Source: Betaproteobacteria bacterium (GTDB lineage: Bacteria > Pseudomonadota > Gammaproteobacteria > Burkholderiales > SG8-39). From it: 62,683 nt of DNA. Under the pieces are notes generated by a model, which worked only from the letters and a program-made list of their open reading frames with translations, was not told where the DNA came from and ran no database searches. The position numbers were made by a program, and so were the translations under genes. Location of the stretch: contig CANKMT010000019.1 in the NCBI GenBank assembly GCA_947482825.1, positions 1 to 62,683 of the forward strand, given 5' to 3'. Positions within the stretch are counted from its first letter, which is position 1. Each line of letters begins with the position of its first letter. This document shows, in pieces, positions 55,144 to 62,683 of this stretch.

Positions 55144-55623
55144 GTGAAACGAAAATTCGCCGACCTTAGAGTTCTCGCCGCCGTACTTTTCGCCCTCCCG
55201 CTGACGGCCGCCGCCGGTAGCGGCCTCACGCCCGGCCTGTATGAGTACACCATGAAGATGAACATGCCCGGCGTGCCCCAGATGTCCAATATGCCGGCAA
55301 CAACCATGCAACGCTGCATAAGCGCCAAGGACGCCGAAGGAAACAAGGCATTCGAAATGCCCGCTGAGCGCAACAGCGATTGCCAGGTGAAAGACCTGGT
55401 CCAGAACGGCGACCGGATTTCGTACAAGATGTCGTGTACCAAACCGCAAAAGCTCGATGGCAGCGTGAAAGGCACCATAACCGCGACCAGCATGGCGTTG
55501 GAGATGACCATGTCCATGCCAGAGATGCCGGGTCCGATGACCCAGTCGATTGCCGCCAAGCGCATCGGCGATTGCAAGCAGTCGTCAATCTCGGGGGAAA
55601 GTTCTACAAATTCTTCGGTTTGA
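55144..55623 (+). CDS. DUF3617-family secreted protein
   Basis: A 159-residue exported protein. Signal peptide MKRKFADLRVLAAVLFALPLTAAAG from the GTG at 55144, which has GGGAG just upstream; an ATG at 55123 would add seven residues. The mature part, LTPGLYEYTMKMNMPGVPQM with paired cysteines (MQRCIS, NSDCQV, MSCTK, GDCK), is typical of DUF3617. The function of the family is unknown. The last dozen residues are serine-rich and may be a frame run-on. Confidence 0.82.
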   Translation: MKRKFADLRVLAAVLFALPLTAAAGSGLTPGLYEYTMKMNMPGVPQMSNMPATTMQRCISAKDAEGNKAFEMPAERNSDCQVKDLVQNGDRISYKMSCTKPQKLDGSVKGTITATSMALEMTMSMPEMPGPMTQSIAAKRIGDCKQSSISGESSTNSSV

Positions 55624-55626
55624 CCG

Positions 55627-56151
55627 TCATGCCTCCGGCAGCAACTCGGCCAGCGCATACAGGGTCTTTTGCGGAAACCGCTCCTTCGGGTAGTAGCGCG
55701 CAATCGTCTCGAGAGCCTTCGCGTAGCTCCTGATGTCCAGCAGGCGCAGCAGGAAACGCACGTCATCCTCGTCATGGAATTCGGCGCCGATCCTGAACGC
55801 CAGGCATTTCATCGCCAGGAGGTAGTCCGGCTGCGCCACCATCACGCGAAGGTGGCTCAACTCCAGCCAGGGCCGGTATTCGCCGCGCTCGCTTAGGTAG
55901 CCTTTCACCGCGTCGTTCAGCCAATCGGCGGGAGCGCCTGAACGCGCAGCAACTCGCGCCGCCGCCTCGCGCACCTCGCGCGCCGGGCGAAAGAGCGCGT
56001 CCACGTCCTCGGTGGAGGGCCGCGCTGCATGGGCAAGGCACATGACCGCGCCTCCCACGAGGTAGAGCTCGCCCTTGCAATCGCCAGCCGCGAGTTCGTC
56101 GTTGAGCTGGCCGAACAGGCGGTTCAGGTCCCTGGCCGAAAATCCCGGCAT
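55627..56151 (-). CDS. DUF6036-like nucleotidyltransferase, possible toxin-antitoxin component
   Basis: A 174-residue protein. GELYLVGGAVMCLAHAARPSTEDVDALF has the GGA-x...(S/T)xDxD pattern of minimal nucleotidyltransferases (AbiEii/DUF6036 group). The C-terminal helices include MAQPDYLLAMKCLAFRIG-like VAQPDYLLAMKCLAFR and a DEDDVRFLLRLL motif common to the group. It starts 1 bp after the stop of the upstream gene, which has a DNA-binding-like start. Together they look like a regulated two-gene module, possibly a toxin-antitoxin or defence element. Confidence 0.72.
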   Translation of the reverse strand: MPGFSARDLNRLFGQLNDELAAGDCKGELYLVGGAVMCLAHAARPSTEDVDALFRPAREVREAAARVAARSGAPADWLNDAVKGYLSERGEYRPWLELSHLRVMVAQPDYLLAMKCLAFRIGAEFHDEDDVRFLLRLLDIRSYAKALETIARYYPKERFPQKTLYALAELLPEA

Positions 56152-56152
56152 C

Positions 56153-56638
56153 TCAGACTTGGCCGCCGACGACGGTATCCACGAAGAGGTTGCGACGCCT
56201 GAAAGCAGCCGGGGAGTTCGTCAGCAGGTGCAGACGCAGGCTCGTTAGTCCGCTGCCGAAGGCCGGCTCGGCCAGGGGCGCGATCTCCCGCGTCCATGCA
56301 GGCGGCCTCTTGCCCGAAGCTGCGCAAACGTGCTCGACCATTGCGGCGACGGTATTGGCAAGTTGCCCGGTCAGCCCTGCGGGGGGCGGGGCGTCGAGCG
56401 CATCTGCGAACTCTCCCGGGGCGAGACTCGCGAGCCAGTGGCTCAGCGCCGCGAGCGGGAGCCGCTTTTCGTCCATGCGCAGGAGGTCCTGCAACAGGCC
56501 GCGCCATTCCGCGGCACGGCCGGGCAGCAACTTGCCAAGCACATAGGCCGACATTCCCATGCCGGCCTGCCGCGCGGCGCGCTCGATCCTCGCCTTCTCG
56601 GACGGTGAAACGCGGATCTGCAGTTGCGCGGTTTTCAT
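56153..56638 (-). CDS. Ribbon-helix-helix/DUF1778-like protein, partner of the nucleotidyltransferase
   Basis: A 161-residue protein. The first 45 residues (TAQLQIRVSPSEKARIERAARQAGMGMSAYVLGKLL) form a ribbon-helix-helix DNA-binding domain. The remaining 115 residues are proline- and alanine-rich helices with no family I recognise. I chose the ATG at 56636-56638. A short palindrome lies 34 bp upstream. With the nucleotidyltransferase gene 1 bp downstream, it probably represses its own operon. Confidence 0.72.
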   Translation of the reverse strand: MKTAQLQIRVSPSEKARIERAARQAGMGMSAYVLGKLLPGRAAEWRGLLQDLLRMDEKRLPLAALSHWLASLAPGEFADALDAPPPAGLTGQLANTVAAMVEHVCAASGKRPPAWTREIAPLAEPAFGSGLTSLRLHLLTNSPAAFRRRNLFVDTVVGGQV

Positions 56639-56671
56639 CACTGCAGCCTGCACCGCCCCAGAAAATATGTC

Positions 56672-56685
56672 AATACATGCGTATT
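56672..56685. promoter_or_regulatory. Palindrome upstream of the RHH-nucleotidyltransferase pair
   Basis: AATAC (56672-56676), four bases, GTATT (56681-56685), just upstream of the gene. A minus-strand TTGACA overlaps its gene-proximal end. It shares the half-site GTATT with the repeats upstream of the VapBC-like pair at 54373. A likely binding site for the ribbon-helix-helix protein. Confidence 0.45.
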
Positions 56686-56741
56686 TACACGATTGAAGGC
56701 GGCGGGTTCGCCACGACCGATGCCGGCTCGCTCTCGGCCGG

Positions 56742-56808
56742 GAAATTGCTGCCATCTTTCGACCCCGGACCGCGCCGATACTGGCTCTCCCGGCGAAATG
56801 CTGCCACC
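56742..56808 (+). repeat. Intergenic repeat, copy E
   Basis: Starts GAAATTGCTGCCATC and ends GCGAAATGCTGCCACC, with CGCGCCGATACTGGCTCTCC in the middle, matching copy B (minus strand) throughout. It lies between the nucleotidyltransferase module and the carboxymuconolactone decarboxylase gene. Confidence 0.6.
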
Positions 56809-56839
56809 GGGCCTGCTGTATCAGGAGCGGATCAACCGG

Positions 56840-57172
56840 TCATCCGCGTTCCTCGTAAACCGCCTTGGCAACCTTCGCCGCGATGATGCCGTTCGGCCAC
56901 CCGGCGTAGAAGGCAAGATGGGTAAAGACTTCCGAGAGCTCGTCGCGGGTCACCCCGTTGTCCAGCGCGCGCCAGATGTGCCCCTTCAACTGATCCTCGC
57001 GCGCGAGCGCGACCAGCGCGGCTACCGTGATCAGGCTGCGGTCGCGCTTCGACAGGCCCGGGCGCTCCCAGACCTCCCCGAACACTACTCTCTGGGTCAA
57101 TTCGAAGAGTGCGGGGACGATCTCCTTGACCTGCTCGCTGCTTGCGGGAGGCTTCTTCTTCGGGTCATTCAT
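56840..57172 (-). CDS. Carboxymuconolactone decarboxylase family protein
   Basis: A 110-residue protein of the CMD/AhpD-like family. FGEVWERPGLSKRDRSLITVAALVAL followed by HIWRALDNGVTRDELSEVFTHLAFYAGWPNG is the typical core; the H in THLAFYAGWP is the conserved histidine. The usual CxxC of the peroxidase-active AhpD class is absent, so a decarboxylase- or isomerase-like role is more likely. ATG at 57170-57172, preceded by GAAGGAGTAA. Last gene of the Bug-hyuA-hyuB operon (34-bp gap). Confidence 0.9.
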   Translation of the reverse strand: MNDPKKKPPASSEQVKEIVPALFELTQRVVFGEVWERPGLSKRDRSLITVAALVALAREDQLKGHIWRALDNGVTRDELSEVFTHLAFYAGWPNGIIAAKVAKAVYEERG

Positions 57173-57206
57173 AGGGGTTACTCCTTCATGCGATGGTTTT
57201 GTTCGG

Positions 57207-59228
57207 TTACCGCGGCAGGGCTCCGCCCAGGATACGCACTTCAAGGCTCGCCCCTTCCTTGGCTCCAAGGACCGACCGCCCGATCGGTCCCAGCCGGAGC
57301 GATCCTGGCGGCGTTGCGGCATCCACGACCGCCCACGCTCGAAGCGGGGCGCCGTCTTCATTGACGAGCTCCACCAGGCTGCCGTCGGCTATTTCCAGCT
57401 TTCCTGCATCCAGGTCCGAAATGCCGCAGGTTCGACGCCCTCCCGCATACTCGTCGGTTGGCACTTCGAGAATCCGAAGCCTGGCAATTCCGGCCTTCAG
57501 CGCTGCCCGACGCACCTGTGTACCGGCCTCATCCACTCGGTCGCTCGATATGGCGACACCGTATCGATCCCGTGCACGCTCTACGGTGATGTAACCCTGC
57601 CGAACATCTTCGAGCACGAGTTCCGGATCTCGCGCCAGCGGGGAACCATACCCGCCTCCCCCTGCTGTCTCCATGACGACGATATCGCCCTCGACGAGAG
57701 GAAATTTCGAAACCTTCCCCGGGATCGCCGACGGCTCGATTGCTTCCCCGTCGCGAAGAACCGCGAACGCATTCGGCGCTGAAGCGTACCCGCCACAAAC
57801 ACCGAACGGCGGCAGGATGTTCCGGTCCGACAACTCCGAAAAATTGCCCTCTTTCGCGAGAAGACGGATTTCGCGGTGCAGGCCGAGTCCGCCTCGATGC
57901 AAACCATCCCCGCAAGAATCGACGCGCAGCTCGCAGCGCTCGACAAGAAGGGCGTGTTCGAGTTCGACCGCTTCGGCCGGCTGGATGGACGTAAAGTCAC
58001 CCTCGTCGTAGGCGCGAATCGTGTGGCTCCCGTCGTGTTCGCGAAACCCGCCGGTTCCTCCCGAGGGATATTCGTAGAAGATCGTCGGGCGCCCGTGGGC
58101 GGGGTGAACGCTCGCGATATAAGTGTGATTCGTGGCGCCCTTGATGTCGCCGGCAACGTAGTCGGGCGCCGCCATCGCCAGCGCCCCCATGACGACCGAC
58201 TCGACGCGTCGGCGCACCTCCGAGAACCCGCCCATGGCCGCTGGGTGAGCGGCGTTCACTATGGTTCCCTCGGGTGCAACGACCGTGACCGGCCGGAAGG
58301 CGCCCTGGTTGATGTGACCCCGGGGATCGAGAAGCGCCTTCAGTGCAACGAACGTTCCCATGGCAGTCACGGCGAGGCTGCAATTCACCGGGGTGCCGGT
58401 CTGCAACGCCGAGCCGGCAAAATCCGCCTTCAGCGTCCCGCCATCGACGGTAATCGAAACCCGCAAGGGGATCGGGCCCCCGCTTGCGGCGTCGCCGTCG
58501 AAGTAGTCCTCGTAGGCGTACGTACCAGGCCGCACGCGCGCAATCGCATCGCGCATCCTGCGCTCGCTGCGATTCAGGTGCTCGACCATGAGGTCCTCGA
58601 TCAGAGTCGTCCCGAAGCGCTCGGCCAGGGAGCGCATTCGGTCGAGGGCCGTGTGGCAGCACGCCAGCATTGCGTAGAAATCGCCTTCCCTTTCGTCGGG
58701 GACGCGCACGTTGGCCAGGATGAGTTCCAGCAAGCCTTCGACACGCTTGCCGCCCCGGTAGATCTTCACGAAGGGGATGCGCAGGCCCTCCTGATAGATC
58801 TCGGTGGCTCCTCCCGAAATGCTCCCGGGCGTCATTCCTCCGATGTCACCCCAGTGCGCCCGGACCACGGCGATCGCAATACGGCGAGCGTCGGCGAAGA
58901 AGGGCACCATCATCGCGACGTCGTTCATGTGGGTGCCGGAGGAGTAGGTATCGTTGACGATGACGACGTCGCCCTCCGAAAGGTCCCCGCCGAAGTACAA
59001 CAAGGCTTCGCGCACCTGCGCCGGAAGCGGGATGATGTGCGCCGGACTGCCTTCCGACTGCGCCACGAGCGCGCCCTCCTTGTCGAGGATCGCGCAGGAG
59101 AAGTCCTGGCCTTCGAAAATAATCGACGAATGCGCAGTGCGCATGATTGTCTTGCCCATCTCGCGCACCGTGGAGACGAAGTACTCGAGCACCACTTCCA
59201 ACGTGATCAGGTCGATCGACGGCTTCAT
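57207..59228 (-). CDS. hyuB: Hydantoinase B / acetone carboxylase alpha-type subunit
   Basis: A 673-residue subunit of the HyuB/oxoprolinase family. MRTAHSSIIFEGQDFSCAILD, GSPAHIIPLPAQV, DVVIVNDTYSSGTHMNDVAMM and AHWGDIGGMTPGS are the conserved N-terminal blocks. With HyuA it forms an ATP-dependent enzyme that opens a cyclic amide or carboxylates a ketone. The start ATG overlaps the hyuA stop (TGATG). The N-terminal extension of the open frame is a shadow of hyuA. Confidence 0.9.
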   Translation of the reverse strand: MKPSIDLITLEVVLEYFVSTVREMGKTIMRTAHSSIIFEGQDFSCAILDKEGALVAQSEGSPAHIIPLPAQVREALLYFGGDLSEGDVVIVNDTYSSGTHMNDVAMMVPFFADARRIAIAVVRAHWGDIGGMTPGSISGGATEIYQEGLRIPFVKIYRGGKRVEGLLELILANVRVPDEREGDFYAMLACCHTALDRMRSLAERFGTTLIEDLMVEHLNRSERRMRDAIARVRPGTYAYEDYFDGDAASGGPIPLRVSITVDGGTLKADFAGSALQTGTPVNCSLAVTAMGTFVALKALLDPRGHINQGAFRPVTVVAPEGTIVNAAHPAAMGGFSEVRRRVESVVMGALAMAAPDYVAGDIKGATNHTYIASVHPAHGRPTIFYEYPSGGTGGFREHDGSHTIRAYDEGDFTSIQPAEAVELEHALLVERCELRVDSCGDGLHRGGLGLHREIRLLAKEGNFSELSDRNILPPFGVCGGYASAPNAFAVLRDGEAIEPSAIPGKVSKFPLVEGDIVVMETAGGGGYGSPLARDPELVLEDVRQGYITVERARDRYGVAISSDRVDEAGTQVRRAALKAGIARLRILEVPTDEYAGGRRTCGISDLDAGKLEIADGSLVELVNEDGAPLRAWAVVDAATPPGSLRLGPIGRSVLGAKEGASLEVRILGGALPR

Positions 59229-61261
59229 CAGCGGCGGTCCATGCGGATGTTGCCCAGCGGGTCGAAGGCCGCATGCCAGGCCGGCGGGATGGCCGTCGTG
59301 CTGCCGTACTCTTCGACGACGGCGGGCCCGGCGAATTCCGCGCCGGCGCCGAGGCGGCTGCGCTCGTAGACCGGGCAGTCGCGATGCCATGCGCCGTCGA
59401 AGTAAACCGTCCTTCTTGCCTTTTCGGCCTCGCTGATCGCATCTACCTGACGTGGGATGTCGGCAAGTTTCGGGCGCGCTACGACACCTGTCGCGACAAC
59501 GCGCAATGTAACGATGTCGATCGGTTTGCCGGGACGGCGATGCCCATAGCGCTGCTGGTATCGCTCCTCGAAATCCGCCGAAAGACGGGGAGCGACGCCG
59601 TCCTCCGGGTCAAACGGGATGTTGAGATCGAATGCCTGCCCCCTATAGCGCATGTCCGCCGAACACTCGATGCGGGAATCGGAATCAGGGAACCCTTCGC
59701 GCCCCAGCGCGGCGCGGCTGGCGGCCACGAGATCCGCACCGGCCTCGCGGATGAACCCGGGAGCGACGCCGCGCACATCGGCCAGGACAGTTCGCGCAAA
59801 GTCGTGACGGATGTCGGAACCGATCAACCCCACGGCCGACAAGTTGCCGGGAAAGCGCGGAACGACAATGCGGCGGATTCCCAGTTCGTCGGCAAGTTCT
59901 GCTGCGTGCATCGGTCCGGCGCCGCCCAGCGGCACGAGGGCGAACCGGCGCGGGTCGTGCCCGCGCTCGATCGAGATCTCGCGGATGGCGCTCGCCATGC
60001 GCGCGACTGCGAGCTTGATCACGCCCTCGGCCAGCCGCTCGAGGTTCGGGTACCCCAGTTCGCCGGCCAGCCGCCCGATGGCCTTGGCCGATGCTTCGCG
60101 ATCGAGCGAAAGCTCCCCGGACAGAAGCGTTCCTGAAGAGATTCTTCCGAGAAACAGGTTTGCGTCCGTCACGGTGACGTCCTGTCCTCCCTGCAAATAC
60201 GCGACCGGACCCGGATCGGCCCCCGCGCTCTGCGGGCCGACGCGCAAGCTGCCGTCGACGTCACGCCAGGCAATGCTGCCTCCCCCGGCCCCGACCGTGT
60301 TGATGTCGAGTTGCGGCAGCTTCAGCGGCAGTCCGGCGATCATGGATTCCTGGACGACCGTGGGCTTCGAACCGGCGACCAGAGCGACGTCCGTGCTTGT
60401 CCCTCCCATATCGCAAGTAATGAAGTCCTCCACGCCGGCCGCTGCGCAGGCGAGCATCGCCCCGTTCACGCCGCCGGCCGGCCCCGACAGGATCGTCCTT
60501 GCAGGCGTCTGCCCCGCGGCTTGCGCCGTGAGAATGCCGCCGTTCGATCCCATGACGTACAACCTGCCAGCGGAGCTGCCGATGCGCTGGGAAAGGCGGC
60601 CCACGTAGGTCTTTACGCGCGGCAGCACGTAGGCATTGATCACGCTGGTGGTGAGCCGTTCGTATTCTCGATATTCGGGAACCACGTCCGAGGACAGGAT
60701 GACCGGCAGCCCGGGAAGTTTTTCGCCGAGGATCCGGCCGACTTCGCGCTCGTGTTCTGCGTTGGCATAGGAGTGCAACAGGCACACCACGGCCGCCTCG
60801 GGCCGCGATGCCTTGAGTTGGTCGCATATCTCTTCGACGCTGCGCGGATCCAGCGCCCGATGGACCCGCCCGCCGGCGCGCAATCGCTCGCGCACCTCGA
60901 AGCGACTTACCCGCGGTACGAGCGGGGGGGCCTTGATGAACTTGGTGTTGAACAACCCGGGCGAAGCACGCCGGGTCCTTCCGATTTCGAGCAGGTCGCG
61001 AAACCCTTCGGTCGCCACAATGGCCAGGCGCGCGCCTTTCCTCTCGAGAAGGATATTGGTGGCCACCGTCGTGCCGTGGACGATCCGGGAATTCGCCCAT
61101 CCCTCTTTCCCCAACCGGTCCAGCGAGCGCATGACCGCTTCCGAGGGATCGGCCACCGTCGAGGGCACCTTGATCGTCCGGATGTCCCCCGCGCCTGCAT
61201 CGTAGACGGCAAGGTCGGTGAATGTGCCGCCGGTATCGATTCCGATGCTGGAGGCTGTCAT
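59228..61261 (-). CDS. hyuA: Hydantoinase A / N-methylhydantoinase-type ATPase subunit
   Basis: A 677-residue subunit with an actin-like ATPase fold. The phosphate loop GIDTGGTFTDLAVYD is at residues 7-21; GTTVATNILLERKG, SGPAGGVNGAML, CDMGGTSTDVALV and LGGAGPMHAAELADELG are the other family signatures. It probably activates a substrate by phosphorylation for HyuB. Start overlaps the Bug stop by 4 bp (ATGA). No racemase or carbamoylase gene is present, so the true substrate (hydantoin, oxoproline, ketone or other) is unknown. Confidence 0.92.
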   Translation of the reverse strand: MTASSIGIDTGGTFTDLAVYDAGAGDIRTIKVPSTVADPSEAVMRSLDRLGKEGWANSRIVHGTTVATNILLERKGARLAIVATEGFRDLLEIGRTRRASPGLFNTKFIKAPPLVPRVSRFEVRERLRAGGRVHRALDPRSVEEICDQLKASRPEAAVVCLLHSYANAEHEREVGRILGEKLPGLPVILSSDVVPEYREYERLTTSVINAYVLPRVKTYVGRLSQRIGSSAGRLYVMGSNGGILTAQAAGQTPARTILSGPAGGVNGAMLACAAAGVEDFITCDMGGTSTDVALVAGSKPTVVQESMIAGLPLKLPQLDINTVGAGGGSIAWRDVDGSLRVGPQSAGADPGPVAYLQGGQDVTVTDANLFLGRISSGTLLSGELSLDREASAKAIGRLAGELGYPNLERLAEGVIKLAVARMASAIREISIERGHDPRRFALVPLGGAGPMHAAELADELGIRRIVVPRFPGNLSAVGLIGSDIRHDFARTVLADVRGVAPGFIREAGADLVAASRAALGREGFPDSDSRIECSADMRYRGQAFDLNIPFDPEDGVAPRLSADFEERYQQRYGHRRPGKPIDIVTLRVVATGVVARPKLADIPRQVDAISEAEKARRTVYFDGAWHRDCPVYERSRLGAGAEFAGPAVVEEYGSTTAIPPAWHAAFDPLGNIRMDRR

Positions 61262-62253
61262 TCCAGCGAAATCGCGGCTTCCTTGACGATCGCAGACCAG
61301 ATCGCCGTTTCGCGCCGGATGCGCGCGGCCAGCGCGTCGGGAGAAGTCACCGACAGTTCCAGCCCGACCTTCTTGAAGGCTTCCTGGATCTCCGGCATCG
61401 CCGCAACCCTGGCGATCTCCCGATTGAGTTGGACGATGATCGCCGGCGGCGTCCCGACGGGCACGAGGATCGCGTCCCACGCGCGCACGTCGAAATCGGC
61501 GAAGCCCAGCTCCTGCATCGTGGGAACGTCGGGAAGCTCCGGCGAGCGGGTCGGCGCGGTCACGGCAAACGGTCGCACGCTGCCGCCCCGGATGTGTCCC
61601 AGCACAGACGGGATGCTCGCGAAAAGCATCTTCGTCTCGCCGGCGACCACCGACAGCGTCGCGGGGCCGCCGCCCTTGTAGGGCACGTGCGTCATCTCGA
61701 TCCCGGCCTTGCGGCCCATCAGGACGGCCGAAAGGTGGTTCTGGCTCCCGAGTCCCGTGGAGCCGTAGGTGAACTCGCCCGGCTTGCCTGCCTTGATGAG
61801 CGATATCAGGTCGCCCAGTTTCCCCGCGGTGACCGACTTGTGGACGACCAGCACGAACTGATACTCATCGATGAGACTGACCGGCAGCAGATCCTTTTGC
61901 GGGTGGAAGGTCGCGTTCTTGTACAGGCTGGGATTGACGGTCAAACCGTTGCTGAAGCCCCACAGCAGCGTGTAGCCATCCGGCTGCGCACGCGCAACTG
62001 TCTCGATCGCGATGTTCGTGTTCGCGCCGGGCCGGTTGTCAACGATGATTTGCTGACCCAGCAACTGGCCCAGTTTCGGCGCGAAATGGCGTGCACCCGT
62101 ATCCGATGCGCCGCCGGGCGGAAAGCCCACGACCATTCGTATCGGCTTGGCCGGATAGTTCTGCGCCTGCGCCGCCGAGCCGATCGCCCCGGCAAAGACG
62201 AGCAGCAAAGGGGCCAACAGGAAACGACCGAAACACGATGCAGGCAATGTCAT
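61258..62253 (-). CDS. Bug/TctC-family periplasmic substrate-binding protein
   Basis: A 331-residue Bug receptor with a signal peptide ending near AAQAQ (residue 31). Signatures: VGFPPGGASDTGARHF, RAQPDGYTLLWGFSNG and HVPYKGGGPATLSVVAGETK. First gene of a tight operon with hyuA, hyuB and the carboxymuconolactone decarboxylase. A possible minus-strand promoter (TTCACT at 62342-62347, TATAGA at 62318-62323) lies about 65 bp upstream. It may deliver the substrate of the HyuAB enzyme. Confidence 0.92.
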   Translation of the reverse strand: MTLPASCFGRFLLAPLLLVFAGAIGSAAQAQNYPAKPIRMVVGFPPGGASDTGARHFAPKLGQLLGQQIIVDNRPGANTNIAIETVARAQPDGYTLLWGFSNGLTVNPSLYKNATFHPQKDLLPVSLIDEYQFVLVVHKSVTAGKLGDLISLIKAGKPGEFTYGSTGLGSQNHLSAVLMGRKAGIEMTHVPYKGGGPATLSVVAGETKMLFASIPSVLGHIRGGSVRPFAVTAPTRSPELPDVPTMQELGFADFDVRAWDAILVPVGTPPAIIVQLNREIARVAAMPEIQEAFKKVGLELSVTSPDALAARIRRETAIWSAIVKEAAISLE

Positions 62254-62399
62254 GTCGATTCCTTCGAGAAGGTGTTCATGTTCAACGCAACGCGTTACAC
62301 GCTTACGATTTGGTCAGTCTATATGAAGGTCCGGAGCGATAAGTGAAACTGTTCCCAACCTGCCATGAAGGCCCGCCCGATCAAGCGAGCGGCATCCCC

Positions 62400-62455
62400 A
62401 TTACTGCCATTTTTTGGCAGACGCCCTCGCCAGCATTGGCTCTCCAGCCAAAAAA
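62400..62455 (+). repeat. Intergenic repeat, copy F, with two hairpins
   Basis: TTACTGCCATTTTTTGGCAG forms a perfect six-pair hairpin, and TTGGCTCTCCAGCCAA a second one. The layout (ACTGCCATTTT, then CATTGGCTCTCC) follows copies B and E. It lies between the Bug gene and the intron-like sequence. Confidence 0.45.
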
Positions 62456-62471
62456 GAGATAGAAGAATCAA

Positions 62472-62683
62472 GTGCGACACGAAGTCGCTTGTAGAAGTTG
62501 TTCTCACAATATAAAGGAGGGAACCGCCCGTGTCACCGGGTGAATCTAGGGGCCTGAATAAAGAGCGGCTCTGACAATGTAACGAAGCACCGCAAGGTGC
62601 GACCCACTCATTGGTTGAGATCGATAACGCAAAGGTCACGTCGGTAAGCAAATCACCAGGCAAGTGACTCAGAACGAAATCCG
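62472..62683 (+). mobile_element. Probable 5' portion of a group II intron (runs off the window)
   Basis: The sequence begins GTGCGACACGAAGTCGC, which fits the GUGYG 5' splice-site rule and folds at once (GCGAC/GTCGC). Further on there are compact RNA-like hairpins: GCACC-GCAA-GGTGC at about 62605-62618 with a GNRA tetraloop, CTCA/TGAG, and GTCAC/GTGAC. No open reading frame on this strand fits a protein. The pattern suggests domain I of a bacterial group II intron; the reverse transcriptase and domains V-VI would be to the right. Confidence 0.55.

Noticed and set aside
62400..62455. Copy F hairpins as an intrinsic terminator
   Set aside because: Neither hairpin is followed by a T-run in either direction; one is followed by A residues.

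Overview
The window looks like a piece of a high-GC betaproteobacterial chromosome, most likely from the Burkholderiales. The main pointers are six intact and one truncated Bug/TctC-type periplasmic receptor genes without any TctA or TctB permease, the box pathway with a BoxR regulator, and dense short operons for aromatic-acid catabolism. The left edge holds the tail of an IS1595-type transposase gene. The right edge enters what looks like the 5' end of a group II intron. Both edges therefore lie in mobile DNA. I saw no rRNA, tRNA or CRISPR array.

Region 1 (1-6915): an IS remnant; a decayed duplicate of the 3' end of the glutathione-dependent formaldehyde dehydrogenase gene; a DUF4143-type ATPase; a second, almost identical 63-bp scrap of the same gene; a TRAP transporter (dctPQM) divergent from a TauD-like dioxygenase; then the intact frmA. 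Region 2 (5806-11990): a minus-strand operon with a Rieske aromatic oxygenase, an iron-type ABC permease, an odd gene in which the start of a binding protein is joined in frame to the end of an ABC ATPase, a Bug receptor, and frmA. The Rieske-frmA pairing fits an O-demethylase that releases formaldehyde. Region 3 (12072-24303): a TPR-Hpt-REC-REC module with no kinase, a Bug receptor, a PhzF-like isomerase, a thioesterase and a CurA-type reductase, a TPR glycosyltransferase, DJ-1/NTF2/membrane genes (one frameshifted), hflX, and a broken GFA gene.

Region 4 (24491-32776): a GST, a decayed toxin-antitoxin pair, intact hicBA, then 4-hydroxybenzoyl-CoA reductase (hcrCAB, with the extra 4Fe-4S loop in the beta subunit), a TPR/2-oxoglutarate oxygenase, and a TetR regulator with a clear operator over its own start codon. 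Region 5 (32839-45067): a six-gene operon (TAXI receptor, fused TRAP permease, Bug, TauD-like dioxygenase, Bug, fumarylacetoacetase-like hydrolase), a Sir2 deacetylase/glycosyltransferase pair, a family 3 binding protein, and a Bug remnant beside a benzoate-CoA ligase.

Region 6 (45139-54317): a flavodoxin divergent from boxR-boxC-boxB plus an SMP-30 lactonase, then a sulfatase, a deaminase and a feruloyl-CoA synthase-like ligase. Benzoate-CoA ligase and 4-hydroxybenzoyl-CoA reductase can both supply benzoyl-CoA to the BoxB/BoxC epoxide route, so regions 4 to 6 plausibly act together. BoxA, the reductase partner of BoxB, is not in the window. Region 7 (54373-62683): a VapBC-like pair, a DUF3617 protein, a nucleotidyltransferase with a ribbon-helix-helix partner, and a Bug-hyuA-hyuB-carboxymuconolactone decarboxylase operon.

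A family of about 60-bp intergenic repeats recurs at least six times. Several genes are broken (two frmA scraps, GFA, a membrane gene, a Bug gene, an ABC fusion, a toxin-antitoxin pair), so the region appears to be in active turnover.
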